Positions 24,413-33,830 are shown, counted from the stretch's first letter. The stretch: 53,959 bases of DNA from an uncultured Clostridia bacterium (GCA_904399395.1 CAJFPJ010000038.1:1-53959); one strand, 5' to 3'. Translations and numbers: made by a program. Notes: generated from the letters alone by a model not told the origin.

Positions 24413-26431
24413 TCAGCGACAACCAGAACCGCCTCCGGAGCCACCGCCCCCACCGCCGCCACTAAAGCCTCCACCACCTCCGCCGGAACCGCCGGAGCTT
24501 GAAGGTGGATGAGCCAATTTATATGCCGATTGGCTTACTTCATACATCGAGTTCGAAAGATGCTCGCCAATAGAGGAAAAATCGCCAAAGTCCATTCTAC
24601 CCTCACGGCCGGAATGATACATGATAGTGCCGCCTCTATGCATGGGCATATGCCCCCAAGGATATCCACCCCAATAAGGTTCTGGAGCCTCTGAAGTGGC
24701 CGGCGGGGGAGGAGTCGCAGATCGCTCCTCAGGACGTTCGTCGTCCTCCGCATGCAGGGAAGTATAGGCCAGGTTCAGTTGCTCAGAAACGGTATCTGCT
24801 ATACCCATGGCGGATGCGAAAACCATGTATTCTTCCCATAGAGAAAGCTCAAAAACGGAGTGCTCCTCCATTCTGGAAAAATCCTTCAGAAACCGTGCAA
24901 AGGAGCGCCAACGCTGCAGTTGTGTTTCTCCTTCTAATGTCAGCCGGTGTTTGGAAGTTTCAAAGGAAATCAGGATTATACCGCTGAGAATCAGGGAGAA
25001 GATAAGGATCCCCCAGTCTTCTGGGCTGAAAAGGAAGAGTAAAATGGCAAGTAGGAAACACCCGATCGCCATACCTCCAAGTGGGGACCAAAGGCCGTGC
25101 TTTTCTTCCCAGCCAGTCCGCCGGAAAGAACGTTTGACAGCAGCCTGAAAATGCTCCATAGCAGACGAAACTTCTTTATAATGGCTTTTGCCAAATTTGC
25201 GGTATTGCTCCATAGTGAAAGCTCCACCGTATGAATTCGCTACTTGCCGGAAAAGTTTCAGTAAAATGGATTCGTGGGCTTCAGGAGGTTGTGAACCATA
25301 GTCGGATACAGAGATAGAAACGCCTTCCGTGGAGCGATTCATCTGCAGAAAGCCCTTCTGCGCCAAGTTCAGCATAACAGCGCTGAATAGCGCCTTCTGC
25401 TGATTTGGGATGGTTCCCTTATAATAGAAGTAAAGCTGGTTTACAACAGCCGGCTCACTCCCCGGTGGAATTTCACGCACATATCTGGGAACCTGCACTT
25501 TATAGGGTTTACAGAGCTTTTTCCGCCAGGCTCCGAACAGGAACGAGAATACTATCACACCAATGGAGAGATATACGCGCAGAACGGTGAACAGCCAGGA
25601 AAAACGTTCTGAGAGATCACTAGCGGCGGCGGCTTCCTGCTCTTCCGTCCGGATAGAATCCAGTATATTTGCAGAAGAGGAGCGTTGTACATCTGCGAGA
25701 GCGTTTTTGGGGAAGCAGGTGCGAATTTCTACCCAAGTTTGGGCTGGGATCCGTTCTGCAGTAAAAGAGAGGATACCGTCTCCGATAGTAAGAAGGCTTT
25801 TAGGCGACGTAACATGGAACCACGCCAGTATATCATCCTTCTGCAGATTGCCGGGAAGCTCCAATTCTCCATGGAGATACCGCACCGGGAAACCACCGTT
25901 TTGGCCGATCAGGCCCACATAGAGCTCTGCCGTATCGCCCCATAGCGCACCTATGTCGGTCATGGTATAGGAGAATGTCACCGTCCGCGTGCCTTCACGA
26001 AGAGGAGGAAAATACCACCCGATTTCATAGCTGCTTCCCGAGTCGTATATGTAGCAGGTATTTTCTCCGGGATCGTCGTAGTTTGGGTTGACATTTTCGA
26101 CGAAGGTGTATTCTTTTCCGGTATCTTCATCATAGACGGAAAGATCTGTGATAGAAGAAAATCCTTTTTTATCGAAATACTTATAGAAATTGCTGTAATC
26201 CCGATCTCTATCTCTCATGCGAATTTTCCAGGTTTCTGTAACTCGCAGATCTCCATTTTCAAGTAGAGAAGCGGTGATTCTCTGATCGTCCACGATTTGC
26301 TTGGCTCCCCAGGCATAGGTGAGCCCTGTAAATCCCACTATAAGGCTTATGAGTATAGGAAGTAGCAGCAGGATTCCCAGTATTAACATCCTTTTTTTGA
26401 AGCGGCGTTCTTTCTTTTTTTCACTGGCCAT
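24413..26431 (-). CDS. DUF2207 membrane protein
   Basis: A 672-residue predicted membrane protein. There is an N-terminal transmembrane helix (about 15-42) and an extracytoplasmic DUF2207 domain with DQRITASLLENGDLRVTETWKI and a beta-rich body to about 260. A second helix (about 280-305) follows, then a cytoplasmic part with a winged-helix-like region, and a pair of helices near 445-485. The tail is Pro- then Gly/Ser-rich and ends in long Gly runs. Such tails are typical of the family. TAAAAGGAG precedes the ATG. LemA lies 30 bases upstream on the same strand; LemA and DUF2207 proteins often occur together, but neither has a defined function. Confidence 0.88.
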   Translation of the reverse strand: MASEKKKERRFKKRMLILGILLLLPILISLIVGFTGLTYAWGAKQIVDDQRITASLLENGDLRVTETWKIRMRDRDRDYSNFYKYFDKKGFSSITDLSVYDEDTGKEYTFVENVNPNYDDPGENTCYIYDSGSSYEIGWYFPPLREGTRTVTFSYTMTDIGALWGDTAELYVGLIGQNGGFPVRYLHGELELPGNLQKDDILAWFHVTSPKSLLTIGDGILSFTAERIPAQTWVEIRTCFPKNALADVQRSSSANILDSIRTEEQEAAAASDLSERFSWLFTVLRVYLSIGVIVFSFLFGAWRKKLCKPYKVQVPRYVREIPPGSEPAVVNQLYFYYKGTIPNQQKALFSAVMLNLAQKGFLQMNRSTEGVSISVSDYGSQPPEAHESILLKLFRQVANSYGGAFTMEQYRKFGKSHYKEVSSAMEHFQAAVKRSFRRTGWEEKHGLWSPLGGMAIGCFLLAILLFLFSPEDWGILIFSLILSGIILISFETSKHRLTLEGETQLQRWRSFARFLKDFSRMEEHSVFELSLWEEYMVFASAMGIADTVSEQLNLAYTSLHAEDDERPEERSATPPPPATSEAPEPYWGGYPWGHMPMHRGGTIMYHSGREGRMDFGDFSSIGEHLSNSMYEVSQSAYKLAHPPSSSGGSGGGGGGFSGGGGGGGSGGGSGCR

Positions 26432-26461
26432 ATAAAGCTCCTTTTAGTAGATGAATATGTG

Positions 26462-27025
26462 TCAGAGAGAGACTGCTGGTGCTTCCTTCTCGTAGCCTGC
26501 AGCCTCAAAGTAAGATCTGTGCTCATAATGCAGCAGCTGCGCCAGAAGAACACCGGGAAATTTATCAATATATTCGTTATACATCATGCAAGTATCGTTA
26601 TAAAACTGCCGGGCGACGGCCACCTTCTTTTCCACATCGCTCAGCTCCTGCTGAAGGCTCAGAAAATTTTCGCTGGATTTCAGCTCCGGATAAGCTTCTG
26701 ATATAGCCATCAACCGGTTTACAGCCCCGCTGAGCTCTGTATTGTTATGGATGGATTCTTCCGCAGTGCGGGAAAGGAGCGCATTACTGCGAAGCTCTAC
26801 AATTTCTTTCAGTAGAGCTTCCTCCTGCTTTGCAAATCCCTTTACCGTTTCCACTAAATTGGGAAGCAGGTCGAAACGTTTCTTCAGCTGAACATCCACC
26901 TGGGCCCAGCTGTTATCCACTCTGGCAGAGAGGGAGACTATTTTATTATACGTGAGGACTAAAGATACCACCCCGGCGATAAGTGCCGCAAGCAGGATAC
27001 CGAGAGAAATCCATAGAACGATCAT
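26462..27025 (-). CDS. LemA family protein
   Basis: A 187-residue protein with one N-terminal transmembrane helix (IVLWISLGILLAALIAGVVSL) and a cytoplasmic or exposed helical LemA domain, recognisable by RVDNSWAQVDVQLKKRFDLLPNLVETVKG and by AVARQFYNDTCMMYNEYIDKFPG. GGAGGAG supports ATG 27025; the longer frame upstream has no binding site. LemA proteins are membrane-anchored helical bundles of unknown role, often paired with DUF2207 or TPM-domain proteins, as here. Confidence 0.92.
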   Translation of the reverse strand: MIVLWISLGILLAALIAGVVSLVLTYNKIVSLSARVDNSWAQVDVQLKKRFDLLPNLVETVKGFAKQEEALLKEIVELRSNALLSRTAEESIHNNTELSGAVNRLMAISEAYPELKSSENFLSLQQELSDVEKKVAVARQFYNDTCMMYNEYIDKFPGVLLAQLLHYEHRSYFEAAGYEKEAPAVSL

Positions 27026-27125
27026 ACTGTCTCCTCCTGTTCTTATTTCCGTTGTTTCGTTGCTCCCGCAGGAGAGAACGATGTGGACATGTTCCACTTC
27101 AGCATACCATAGAGAGCGGAGCAAT

Positions 27126-28307
27126 TCAACTATCAGATTGAGAAAGGAGGAAATTCCCTTTTCTGGCGATTCCCTTCCAAAGAGAGGAAAGATGACTTTC
27201 ATCTAACGAAAAATCGGCGGATGTTATAAAAAAGACGATGTTTTTCTTCCGAATAATATATTCTAAATTAGAATTATAGACTTCATCTAAATCTTCAACT
27301 TGGATCTTTGTAAAATCCGAAGGGGAATTTGCAAAGGTGGCCGTGTGCATTAAAACCGGCAGGAAAGCTTTCGCTTCCCGGGAAGTTCGGAAGGAATAGA
27401 TGTCTTGGTAAATCCAGCATTGATCCCCTTCCCGGGCGACGCTTTCAAAAGTGTGCCATTGCTTCGCTTTTAGGGAGGTATCCATCTTCACATAGCTTCC
27501 TTCCCCCTGAAGGGATTCTTCCCGCTGTCCCTCCATTCCAAGTTCCCCAAGGGTCAGGTAAGGGCCGTCGGAGGTGAGAGGCATAGGGTAGGAATCCGCC
27601 TGTGCCCATTGGAAAATGGCGCCGCCCAGGAAAACCAAAAAGAAAGCCAGCAGAATCCCCTGGGGAATCCAATGCAATCTATGCCGCTCACGCCCTTCAT
27701 GATCTAGGGGGATTCCCTTGCGCAGGCGGCGGTATAGGGCGCCACTGCGGTAGGCAGCGTAAAACATGCAGAAGAAAAGTGCGCTGATTCCGAAAAGATA
27801 GGCAAGGAAGGCTGCTGTGTATTCCACCCAGAGTCTTTGATAGGGAAATATCAATGCGGTCAAAAGATTTTCGCCTCCGGACAAAGCGGCGGAAAAAAGT
27901 AGTTGGAGAAGCAGCAAGAAAAGCAGCGGCAGCCAAGAAAGCATATATTCCCGGCGGAGGGCCTTCAGGGTGGGGGCCTGTTGGCTGGGGTCGGAATAGA
28001 TTTCCGGCGCAGGGCTGTTTTCCGCTGCGGAAAACACATGAATCAGTCCACAGGAGGTGATGTATTCCCAGCCACATTCGCCATAGAGCTGGATCTGTTC
28101 TTCCGGCAGGCCGGTCTCTCCGTCCAATAGGGAAGGGGAGGCAAGCTCGATGCGGTATTTTCTGTTTTCCGGAGTCCCTTTGCGAAACCGGCTTAGATAA
28201 GCTCCGCGCTTTTCCAAAAGCAGGCCCTTCCGGGCCATGCGGGCGTAAAAGGCCTCTGTTTCGCCCAAGGCGTACTCCCTGGGGTGCAGCCGGTAGATTC
28301 TGTTCAT
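27126..28307 (-). CDS. DUF2812 membrane protein
   Basis: A 393-residue protein. The N-terminal about 110 residues form a DUF2812 domain (FYARMARKGLLLEKRGAYLSRFRKG, YGECGWEYITSCGLIHVFSA). Four probable transmembrane helices follow (about 125-150, 160-195 and 220-240), then a C-terminal soluble region. Its start overlaps the end of the PadR regulator gene by four bases (ATGA), so translation is coupled. PadR-DUF2812 pairs are common in Firmicutes, where the membrane protein is thought to respond to envelope stress or act with the regulator; the exact role is not known. A 100-base gap separates it from lemA. Confidence 0.85.
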   Translation of the reverse strand: MNRIYRLHPREYALGETEAFYARMARKGLLLEKRGAYLSRFRKGTPENRKYRIELASPSLLDGETGLPEEQIQLYGECGWEYITSCGLIHVFSAAENSPAPEIYSDPSQQAPTLKALRREYMLSWLPLLFLLLLQLLFSAALSGGENLLTALIFPYQRLWVEYTAAFLAYLFGISALFFCMFYAAYRSGALYRRLRKGIPLDHEGRERHRLHWIPQGILLAFFLVFLGGAIFQWAQADSYPMPLTSDGPYLTLGELGMEGQREESLQGEGSYVKMDTSLKAKQWHTFESVAREGDQCWIYQDIYSFRTSREAKAFLPVLMHTATFANSPSDFTKIQVEDLDEVYNSNLEYIIRKKNIVFFITSADFSLDESHLSSLWKGIARKGNFLLSQSDS

Positions 28308-28615
28308 TTTTCCTCATCCTCCAATATGTGGCCATCCGCCACCATTAGCTGAAGTCGCCGGTATTCCTCCTGCAAGGCTTTTTTACCCGCATCCGTAATA
28401 GAATAGATTTTTCGCCTGTTTTCTTCCGAGTCCAGCGAAATGAGCCCTTCTTTCCGCATCCTGGTAAGTATGCCGTAAAGGGTGCCTGGCCCCATGTGGA
28501 TGCGGCCCTTGGAGAGCTCCAGAATACGCTGCATAATGCCATATCCATGGCCCGGCTTTAAAAGAGCCAGAAGAATATAAAACATGGACTCTGTCATGGG
28601 CTGGCTTTCCGGCAT
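28304..28615 (-). CDS. PadR-family transcriptional regulator
   Basis: A 103-residue winged-helix repressor of the short PadR type: MTESMFYILLALLKPGHGYGIMQRI, then GRIHMGPGTLYGILTRMRKEGLI with the recognition helix, a beta wing (NRRKIYSITDAGKKAL) and a short C-terminal helix. GGAAG precedes the ATG. It heads the operon with DUF2812, and a 32-bp dyad at its own promoter is the likely operator. The inducer is unknown. Confidence 0.93.
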   Translation of the reverse strand: MPESQPMTESMFYILLALLKPGHGYGIMQRILELSKGRIHMGPGTLYGILTRMRKEGLISLDSEENRRKIYSITDAGKKALQEEYRRLQLMVADGHILEDEEK

Positions 28616-28641
28616 ACATTCCGTCTTCCTTTCTAAAATAT

Positions 28642-28700
28642 ATTATGTGATTCGATATATCGTATAGCATAATGATAGGCGGCAAAGGAATGCTTGTCAA
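28642..28700 (-). promoter_or_regulatory. padR promoter with 32-bp dyad operator
   Basis: On the minus strand TTGACA (28700-28695), 17 bases, TATCAT (28677-28672). Overlapping the -10 and extending downstream is a dyad at 28642-28673. Outer arms are ATTATG and CATAAT, the centre is CGATATATCG, and the two 5-base spacers between centre and arms are equal. Two-shell symmetry of this kind suits a PadR dimer or two dimers. Binding is inferred. Confidence 0.75.
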
Positions 28701-28720
28701 TTGAAAAAGGCGAAGAAGGC

Positions 28721-28756
28721 AAAAAGAGCCTTACCCTTTAGGGTAAAGCTCTTTTT
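28721..28756 (-). terminator. Terminator after rex
   Basis: AAAAAGAGC and TTACCC pair with GGGTAA and GCTCTTTTT. The structure is nearly symmetric, with T-tracts on both strands. Confidence 0.9.
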
Positions 28757-28765
28757 CCGAAAATC

Positions 28766-29431
28766 TTATTGTTTTTCCTCTGAGGCAGCGTCGTGATGAA
28801 GCTTATCGTGCACCCGATAGCAAAGTGTCATAAGGCTGTCGTTCAGGTGAACGTTTTCTACAATGGTATCCGGGTATTTTACAGAAATATCCGTATGGCT
28901 GAAATTCCAAAAATTACGGACTCCCAAGGAATACAACCGTTCCACAATTTCTGAGGCAGCTTCTCGGGGAATACAGAGAATGGCCATCTGAGGATCATTT
29001 TTCCGGCAAAAATCCTCTAGCTTGGAAATATCCTGGATTTCCACTCCGTTCAGCGAACTGCCGATTTTGAAGGGGGAATTGTCGAAGATCCCTGTGAGCC
29101 GGAATCCATCCCGGGTAAAATCCATATGAGAAGCAATAGCCTGCCCCAGATTTCCAGCTCCTATGAGAATCGCTTCATACCCGTGTTGTAGGCCTAAAAT
29201 GGCGCCGATTTCACTACAGAGCTGATCGACCATATAGCCATAGCCCTGCTGGCCGAATCCTCCGAAACAGTTTAAATCCTGTCGGATCTGAGAAGCGGTG
29301 AGCCCGAGCTTAGCAGAAAGCTCTGTAGAAGATATTCTTGTAACGCCCTTTTCCTGCAGATGAATTAGGAACCGGTAATACCGGGGAAGGCGGCGAATGA
29401 CAGACATGGAAATATTATCGCGTTTAGGCAT
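28766..29431 (-). CDS. rex: Redox-sensing transcriptional repressor Rex
   Basis: A 221-residue repressor that senses the NADH/NAD+ ratio. The N-terminal winged helix (SVIRRLPRYYRFLIHLQEKG and SSTELSAKLGLTASQIRQDLNCFGGFGQQGYGY) and the Rossmann domain (ILIGAGNLGQAIASH, about 90, and the FDNSP segment) are typical. GGAGG precedes ATG 29431. It is the last gene after acn and icd on the same strand, 45 bases behind icd, and is followed by a terminator. Candidate Rex boxes lie at 12468-12483 and 12157-12172, before the hydrogenase set; none was seen at its own operon promoter. Confidence 0.96.
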   Translation of the reverse strand: MPKRDNISMSVIRRLPRYYRFLIHLQEKGVTRISSTELSAKLGLTASQIRQDLNCFGGFGQQGYGYMVDQLCSEIGAILGLQHGYEAILIGAGNLGQAIASHMDFTRDGFRLTGIFDNSPFKIGSSLNGVEIQDISKLEDFCRKNDPQMAILCIPREAASEIVERLYSLGVRNFWNFSHTDISVKYPDTIVENVHLNDSLMTLCYRVHDKLHHDAASEEKQ

Positions 29432-29476
29432 GGATATGTGGCCTCCAATAGATATTGTTTGCTGGAATCCACGGGT

Positions 29477-30691
29477 TTATAAAAGAGTCCGCAGACGTTT
29501 ATCGATTTCGTGAAGGAAGGTTTCCGTATCCACAGCCGTTTTGTTTTCCAGAGTGGAAAGACGTTCCAGATCTCCCGTCATGATTCCCTCTTCGATTGTC
29601 TGGATCGAAGCTTTTTCCAGTTTGTCAGCAAAGGCAGAAAGCTCAGGGATTCCATCCAATTCGCCGCGTTTGCGCAGCGCACCACTCCATGCAAAAATAG
29701 TGGCGATAGAATTGGTAGAAGTTGTCTCGCCCTTCAGATATTTATAGTAGTGACGCTGAACCGTTCCGTGAGCAGCTTCATATTCATATTTACCGTCGGG
29801 GGAGACAAGGACGCTGGTCATCAAACCCAAGCTGCCAAAGGCATTCGCCACCATGTCGCTCATAACATCTCCATCGTAGTTTTTGCAAGCCCAGATGTAG
29901 CCACCTTCAGAGCGAATAACTCTCGCTACCGCATCATCAATCAGCGTGTAGAAGTATTCGATGCCCGTCTCCTCGAATTTTTCTTTGTATTCACTGTCAT
30001 AGAGATCCTGAAAAATATCCTTGAAGCGGTGGTCATATTTCTTAGAGATAGTATCTTTGGTGGCAAACCACAGATCCTGCTTTGTGTCGAGAGCATAGTT
30101 GAAGCAGGAGCGGGCGAAGCTTTCAATGCTTTTATCCAGATTATGCTGGCCCTGAATAACACCGGCGGAATCTTTGAAATCATGAATTAGCTCACGAGTT
30201 ACGTTGCCATCCTTATCGGTAACGACCAGTTCTGCTTTTGCCCCCTGGGGCACCTGCATTTCCACATTTTTATACACATCTCCGTAAGCGTGACGTGCAA
30301 TGGAAATAGGTTTTTTCCAGTTAGGGATGAAGGGAACAATTCCCTTTACAAGGATGGGGGAACGGAACACTGTGCCATCCAAAACAGCGCGGATTGTTCC
30401 GTTGGGAGACTTCCACATCTCATGGAGATTATATTCCTCCACACGGGCCGCGTTGGGAGTAATAGTAGCGCATTTCACAGCCACTCCATATTTTTTTGTG
30501 GCGACGGCACTGTCATATGTTACCTGGTCGCTGGTCAGATCCCGGTTTTTCAGGCCAAGATCATAGTATTCTGTTTTCAGATCTATGTAGGGAGAAAGAA
30601 GGATATCCTTAATCATCTTCCAGATAACCCGGGTCATTTCATCCCCATCCATCTCAACAAGGGGAGTGGTCATTCTGATTTTGTCTGCCAT
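29477..30691 (-). CDS. icd: Isocitrate dehydrogenase, NADP-type, eukaryote-like
   Basis: A 404-residue enzyme of the homodimeric NADP-dependent type that oxidises isocitrate to 2-oxoglutarate and CO2. Marks: [18 protein letters not shown] at the N-terminus, [24 protein letters not shown] with substrate-binding Ser and Asn, and [21 protein letters not shown] with the conserved AHGTV of the coenzyme site. CGGAGGT precedes the ATG. It is the second gene of acn-icd-rex. Together with aconitase it forms the oxidative branch that feeds 2-oxoglutarate and glutamate synthesis in anaerobes. Citrate synthase is not in the window. Confidence 0.95.
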   Translation of the reverse strand: MADKIRMTTPLVEMDGDEMTRVIWKMIKDILLSPYIDLKTEYYDLGLKNRDLTSDQVTYDSAVATKKYGVAVKCATITPNAARVEEYNLHEMWKSPNGTIRAVLDGTVFRSPILVKGIVPFIPNWKKPISIARHAYGDVYKNVEMQVPQGAKAELVVTDKDGNVTRELIHDFKDSAGVIQGQHNLDKSIESFARSCFNYALDTKQDLWFATKDTISKKYDHRFKDIFQDLYDSEYKEKFEETGIEYFYTLIDDAVARVIRSEGGYIWACKNYDGDVMSDMVANAFGSLGLMTSVLVSPDGKYEYEAAHGTVQRHYYKYLKGETTSTNSIATIFAWSGALRKRGELDGIPELSAFADKLEKASIQTIEEGIMTGDLERLSTLENKTAVDTETFLHEIDKRLRTLL

Positions 30692-30746
30692 ATTGCATAC
30701 CTCCGTTTTGTTTCCCCATTTTGGGGATACTGCTCATCTTTGGGTC

Positions 30747-32681
30747 TTAGCCGTTCTGCTCTCTGGTGTAATTCAGCAGACCACCCGCAAGAACCATTTC
30801 TCTCTGACGCTGGGAGAGAATCGCTTCTGCCTGAATGTCAATACCCTTTGTACGATCACGGACGATCACTTCTCCACCTGCCTCTATAGATTTGCGGATA
30901 TCGGGGAGCTCCAGATCGTCCATCTGGTCAATTGCATCGTAATCGGCTTCATTTTTGAAGACCAGGGGAAGGATACCAGCGTTGGCCAGGTTGGCGCAAT
31001 GAATGCGGGCGAAGCTCTTCACAAGGACCACTTTCACACCCAAATAGAGGGGAACGAGAGCGGCATGCTCACGGGAAGAACCCTGACCGTAGTTCTGGCC
31101 GCCTACGATTACACTGGGGCCGTATTCCTTACAGCGGGCGGGGAATTCCGTATCGCACACACTGAAACAGAAATTGGAAAGATAGGGGATATTAGAACGG
31201 AAGGGAAGAATTTTTGCACCGGCAGGCATAATATGGTCGGTGGTGATATTATCTCCAACCTTCAGGAGGGCCTTTGCAGAGATGGTTTCCGGCAGAGGGT
31301 CGGAAACAGGAAATTCTTTAATATTGGGCCCGCGGAGAATTTCGACAGTGTCCATCTTTTTCTCTTCTTCAGGGGCCGAGACCATATTATCGTTAATTAA
31401 GAAGCTTTCGGGCATTTCAATGGAAACAGCCTCACCCAGGGTGCGGGGATCAGTCAGCACGCCTGCGATAGCGGAAACAGCCGCAGTCTCGGGGCTTACA
31501 AGGTAAATCTGACCGTCTGCTGTCCCGGAACGTCCCTCGAAGTTCCGGTTGAAGGTGCGTAGGGAGACACCTGCAGAGTTGGGAGATTGACCCATACCGA
31601 TACAGGGGCCGCAGGCGCATTCCAAAATTCGGGCTCCGGCAGCAATGATGTCAGCCAGGGCGCCGTTTTTCGCCAGCATATTGTAAACTTGCTTGCTTCC
31701 CGGGGCGATGGAGAGACTTACATCCGGGTGGACAGTTTTGCCTTTAAGAATAGAGGCCACACGCATCAGATCCAGGTAAGAGGAGTTTGTGCAGGAACCG
31801 ATGCAAACCTGATCCACCTTGATGGGGCCGATATCTGAAAGGGATTTTACATTGTCGGGGCTATGAGGGCAGGCTGCCAGAGGTTCCAGTTCACTGAGGT
31901 TTACAGTGATTTCCTCGTCGTAAACGGCATCCGGATCCGAAGAAAGCTCCACCCAATCCTTTTCACGCCCCTGTGCCTTCAAAAAAGCCCGAGTAATTTC
32001 ATCAGAGGGGAAAATAGAGGTAGTGGCTCCCAACTCCGCACCCATATTGGTGATTGTAGCCCTCTCAGGAACCGTAAGTGTTTTCACGCCTTCTCCTGCA
32101 TATTCCACAATTTTGCCAACCCCTCCCTTGACGGAGAGAATTTGCAGAACTTTAAGGATGATATCCTTTGCGGATACCCAAGGCTTCAGCTTTCCTGTTA
32201 AATTTACACGAAGCATTTTCGGCATGGAGATATAATAAGGACCTCCACCCATAGCTACAGCAACATCCAGGCCGCCGGCTCCCATGGCCAGCATACCGAT
32301 GCCTCCGCCTGTGGGTGTATGGCTGTCGGAGCCTATGAGAGTTTTACCGGGAATGCCAAACCGTTCCAGATGGACCTGATGGCAAATGCCGTTTCCGGGG
32401 CGGGAATACCAGATTCCGTGTTTTTTTGCAACGCTCTGAATAAACCGGTGGTCATCTGCGTTTTCAAAACCGGTCTGCAGAGTGTTGTGGTCTATATAAG
32501 CCACACTTTTTTCCGTTTTTACACGGGGAACCCCCATGGCTTCAAATTCAAGATATGCCATCGTGCCGGTGGCATCCTGCGTCAGCGTTTGATCGATTTT
32601 CAGACCGATATCGGAACCAACTGTCATTTCACCGCTTATCATATGATCTTTTATAATTTTCTGTGCAATCGTAAGGCCCAC
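30747..32681 (-). CDS. acnA: Aconitate hydratase (about 640-residue type)
   Basis: A 644-residue aconitase that interconverts citrate and isocitrate with a [4Fe-4S] cluster. The cluster ligands are visible in VCIGSCTNSSYLDL (about 300) and CACGPCIGMGQSP (about 363-366). The swivel domain near 470-560 carries GDNITTDHIMPAG and GGQNYGQGSSREHAAL. The start is GTG 32681 with GGGAGGT nine bases before; the nearby ATG is out of frame. The length is shorter than E. coli AcnA (890) and matches the compact aconitases of Clostridia. It is followed by icd after 55 bases. Confidence 0.95.
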   Translation of the reverse strand: MGLTIAQKIIKDHMISGEMTVGSDIGLKIDQTLTQDATGTMAYLEFEAMGVPRVKTEKSVAYIDHNTLQTGFENADDHRFIQSVAKKHGIWYSRPGNGICHQVHLERFGIPGKTLIGSDSHTPTGGGIGMLAMGAGGLDVAVAMGGGPYYISMPKMLRVNLTGKLKPWVSAKDIILKVLQILSVKGGVGKIVEYAGEGVKTLTVPERATITNMGAELGATTSIFPSDEITRAFLKAQGREKDWVELSSDPDAVYDEEITVNLSELEPLAACPHSPDNVKSLSDIGPIKVDQVCIGSCTNSSYLDLMRVASILKGKTVHPDVSLSIAPGSKQVYNMLAKNGALADIIAAGARILECACGPCIGMGQSPNSAGVSLRTFNRNFEGRSGTADGQIYLVSPETAAVSAIAGVLTDPRTLGEAVSIEMPESFLINDNMVSAPEEEKKMDTVEILRGPNIKEFPVSDPLPETISAKALLKVGDNITTDHIMPAGAKILPFRSNIPYLSNFCFSVCDTEFPARCKEYGPSVIVGGQNYGQGSSREHAALVPLYLGVKVVLVKSFARIHCANLANAGILPLVFKNEADYDAIDQMDDLELPDIRKSIEAGGEVIVRDRTKGIDIQAEAILSQRQREMVLAGGLLNYTREQNG

Positions 32682-32700
32682 GGATCATACCTCCCAAAAC

Positions 32701-32749
32701 AATATATAAGTTTCTTATATATTATCGTTCAAAACCCCTTCTTTGTCAA
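32701..32749 (-). promoter_or_regulatory. acn-icd-rex promoter with dyad operator
   Basis: On the minus strand TTGACA (32749-32744), 17 bases, GATAAT (32726-32721). A perfect dyad AATATATAAG-TTT-CTTATATATT (32701-32723) overlaps the -10 and the start of transcription. The contained ATAAG-N3-CTTAT core is reminiscent of LysR-type sites, such as those of CcpC on aconitase genes, but the spacing differs. It is not a Rex box. The regulator is unknown. Confidence 0.7.
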
Positions 32750-32839
32750 TCTTTTCACGAAACACGGATTGAATTTTGAATGTTTTTTGTTGCATTGTTG
32801 TTTTGATACGTCTTTTTCTGCAGTGGGAACCATATATTC

Positions 32840-32868
32840 TTGATGAATAGACAGAAGAATGGTATAAT
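32840..32868 (+). promoter_or_regulatory. tepA promoter
   Basis: TTGATG (32840-32845), 17 bases, TATAAT (32863-32868), divergent from the acn promoter. Confidence 0.75.
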
Positions 32869-32958
32869 ACATTTGTTTAAAGGCAACCTTTCCCTTTTGT
32901 TTGTATTTTTTGTATGAAGCTGCTTCTCCTGCGCAGAATAAGTGCGGGAGGTGACTTC

Positions 32959-33753
32959 ATGAGCAACCATAAAAATTATACCGCAGATGAAGCGGAGGAA
33001 CTGACAAAAGAGGAGACGGAAGACGGGCGTCTGCATCAAATCGCGGATTCTGGCTCTGTGATTACAGGGGATGGAAGCCACGTGATCCACTGCCTGACAA
33101 TTATAGGGCAGATTGAGGGCCATAACGTGCTCCCTTCCCAGAATAAGACCACCAAGTATGAGCATGTGATCCCCCAGCTTGTGGCGATTGAGGAGGATCC
33201 TCGCATTGACGGCCTTCTCATTATTCTCAACACGGTGGGCGGGGATGTGGAAGCGGGCTTGGCCCTGGCAGAACTGATGGCAGGGATGAAAAAGCCAACT
33301 GTCAGCCTTGTTCTTGGGGGCGGGCATTCCATAGGAGTGCCTCTGGCTGTTGCGGCAAAACACAGCTTTATTGCTTCCACAGCCACCATGACTATTCACC
33401 CCGTCCGCATGAACGGTCTATTAATCGGTGTCCCTCAGACAATGGATTATTTTGAACGGATGCAGGAGAGGATTACCCGTTTTGTAACGGCTAATTCTTC
33501 CATTTCCACAGATCGGTTCTATGAACTGGCTATGAATACAAAGGAGCTTGTCATGGATGTGGGCACTGTTCTCGACGGAGCGGACGCCGTGGAAGAAGGG
33601 CTGATCGATTCGCTGGGTTCTCTTTCGGATGCGATTGCCTGCCTATATGAAATGATCGACAAAAGCCGAAAAAAAGCGCAAAAACCGGCAGGAAAACGAA
33701 AAACAACGAAAACAGAAAAAACAATAAAGGAAAAAAATCAGCCGGAGGCATAA
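32959..33753 (+). CDS. tepA: TepA/YmfB-like ClpP-type serine protease
   Basis: A 264-residue ClpP-fold protein. GGGAGGTGA supports ATG 32959 over an upstream in-frame start. The presumed catalytic Ser124 is in [12 protein letters not shown] and His147 in [10 protein letters not shown]. The protein lacks a signal peptide and ends in a Lys-rich tail. In Bacillus, TepA lies beside spoIIIE and has been linked to protein export; here it is likewise near an FtsK/SpoIIIE gene, with uppP between. The substrate is not known. Confidence 0.92.
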   Translation: MSNHKNYTADEAEELTKEETEDGRLHQIADSGSVITGDGSHVIHCLTIIGQIEGHNVLPSQNKTTKYEHVIPQLVAIEEDPRIDGLLIILNTVGGDVEAGLALAELMAGMKKPTVSLVLGGGHSIGVPLAVAAKHSFIASTATMTIHPVRMNGLLIGVPQTMDYFERMQERITRFVTANSSISTDRFYELAMNTKELVMDVGTVLDGADAVEEGLIDSLGSLSDAIACLYEMIDKSRKKAQKPAGKRKTTKTEKTIKEKNQPEA

Positions 33754-33830
33754 ATTTTGCTGTCAGCCGGAGTCCCGGCCGCGCGGAGATTTTCTCTGCG
33801 CGAAATGAAATTTTGGAGGTACATACCGCG

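Noticed and set aside
26952-28130. Several open frames on the plus strand opposite lemA and the DUF2812 gene
   Set aside because: They are shadows of well-supported minus-strand genes with domain matches, and lack ribosome binding sites.
32701-32723. Rex operator before acn-icd-rex
   Set aside because: The dyad lacks the TGTT and AACA ends required by Rex; it is a different AT-rich palindrome.
33781-33804. Terminator between tepA and uppP
   Set aside because: GCGCGGAGA/TCTCTGCGC forms a hairpin with a mismatch but no U-tract, and the uppP binding site follows closely, so co-transcription is more likely.
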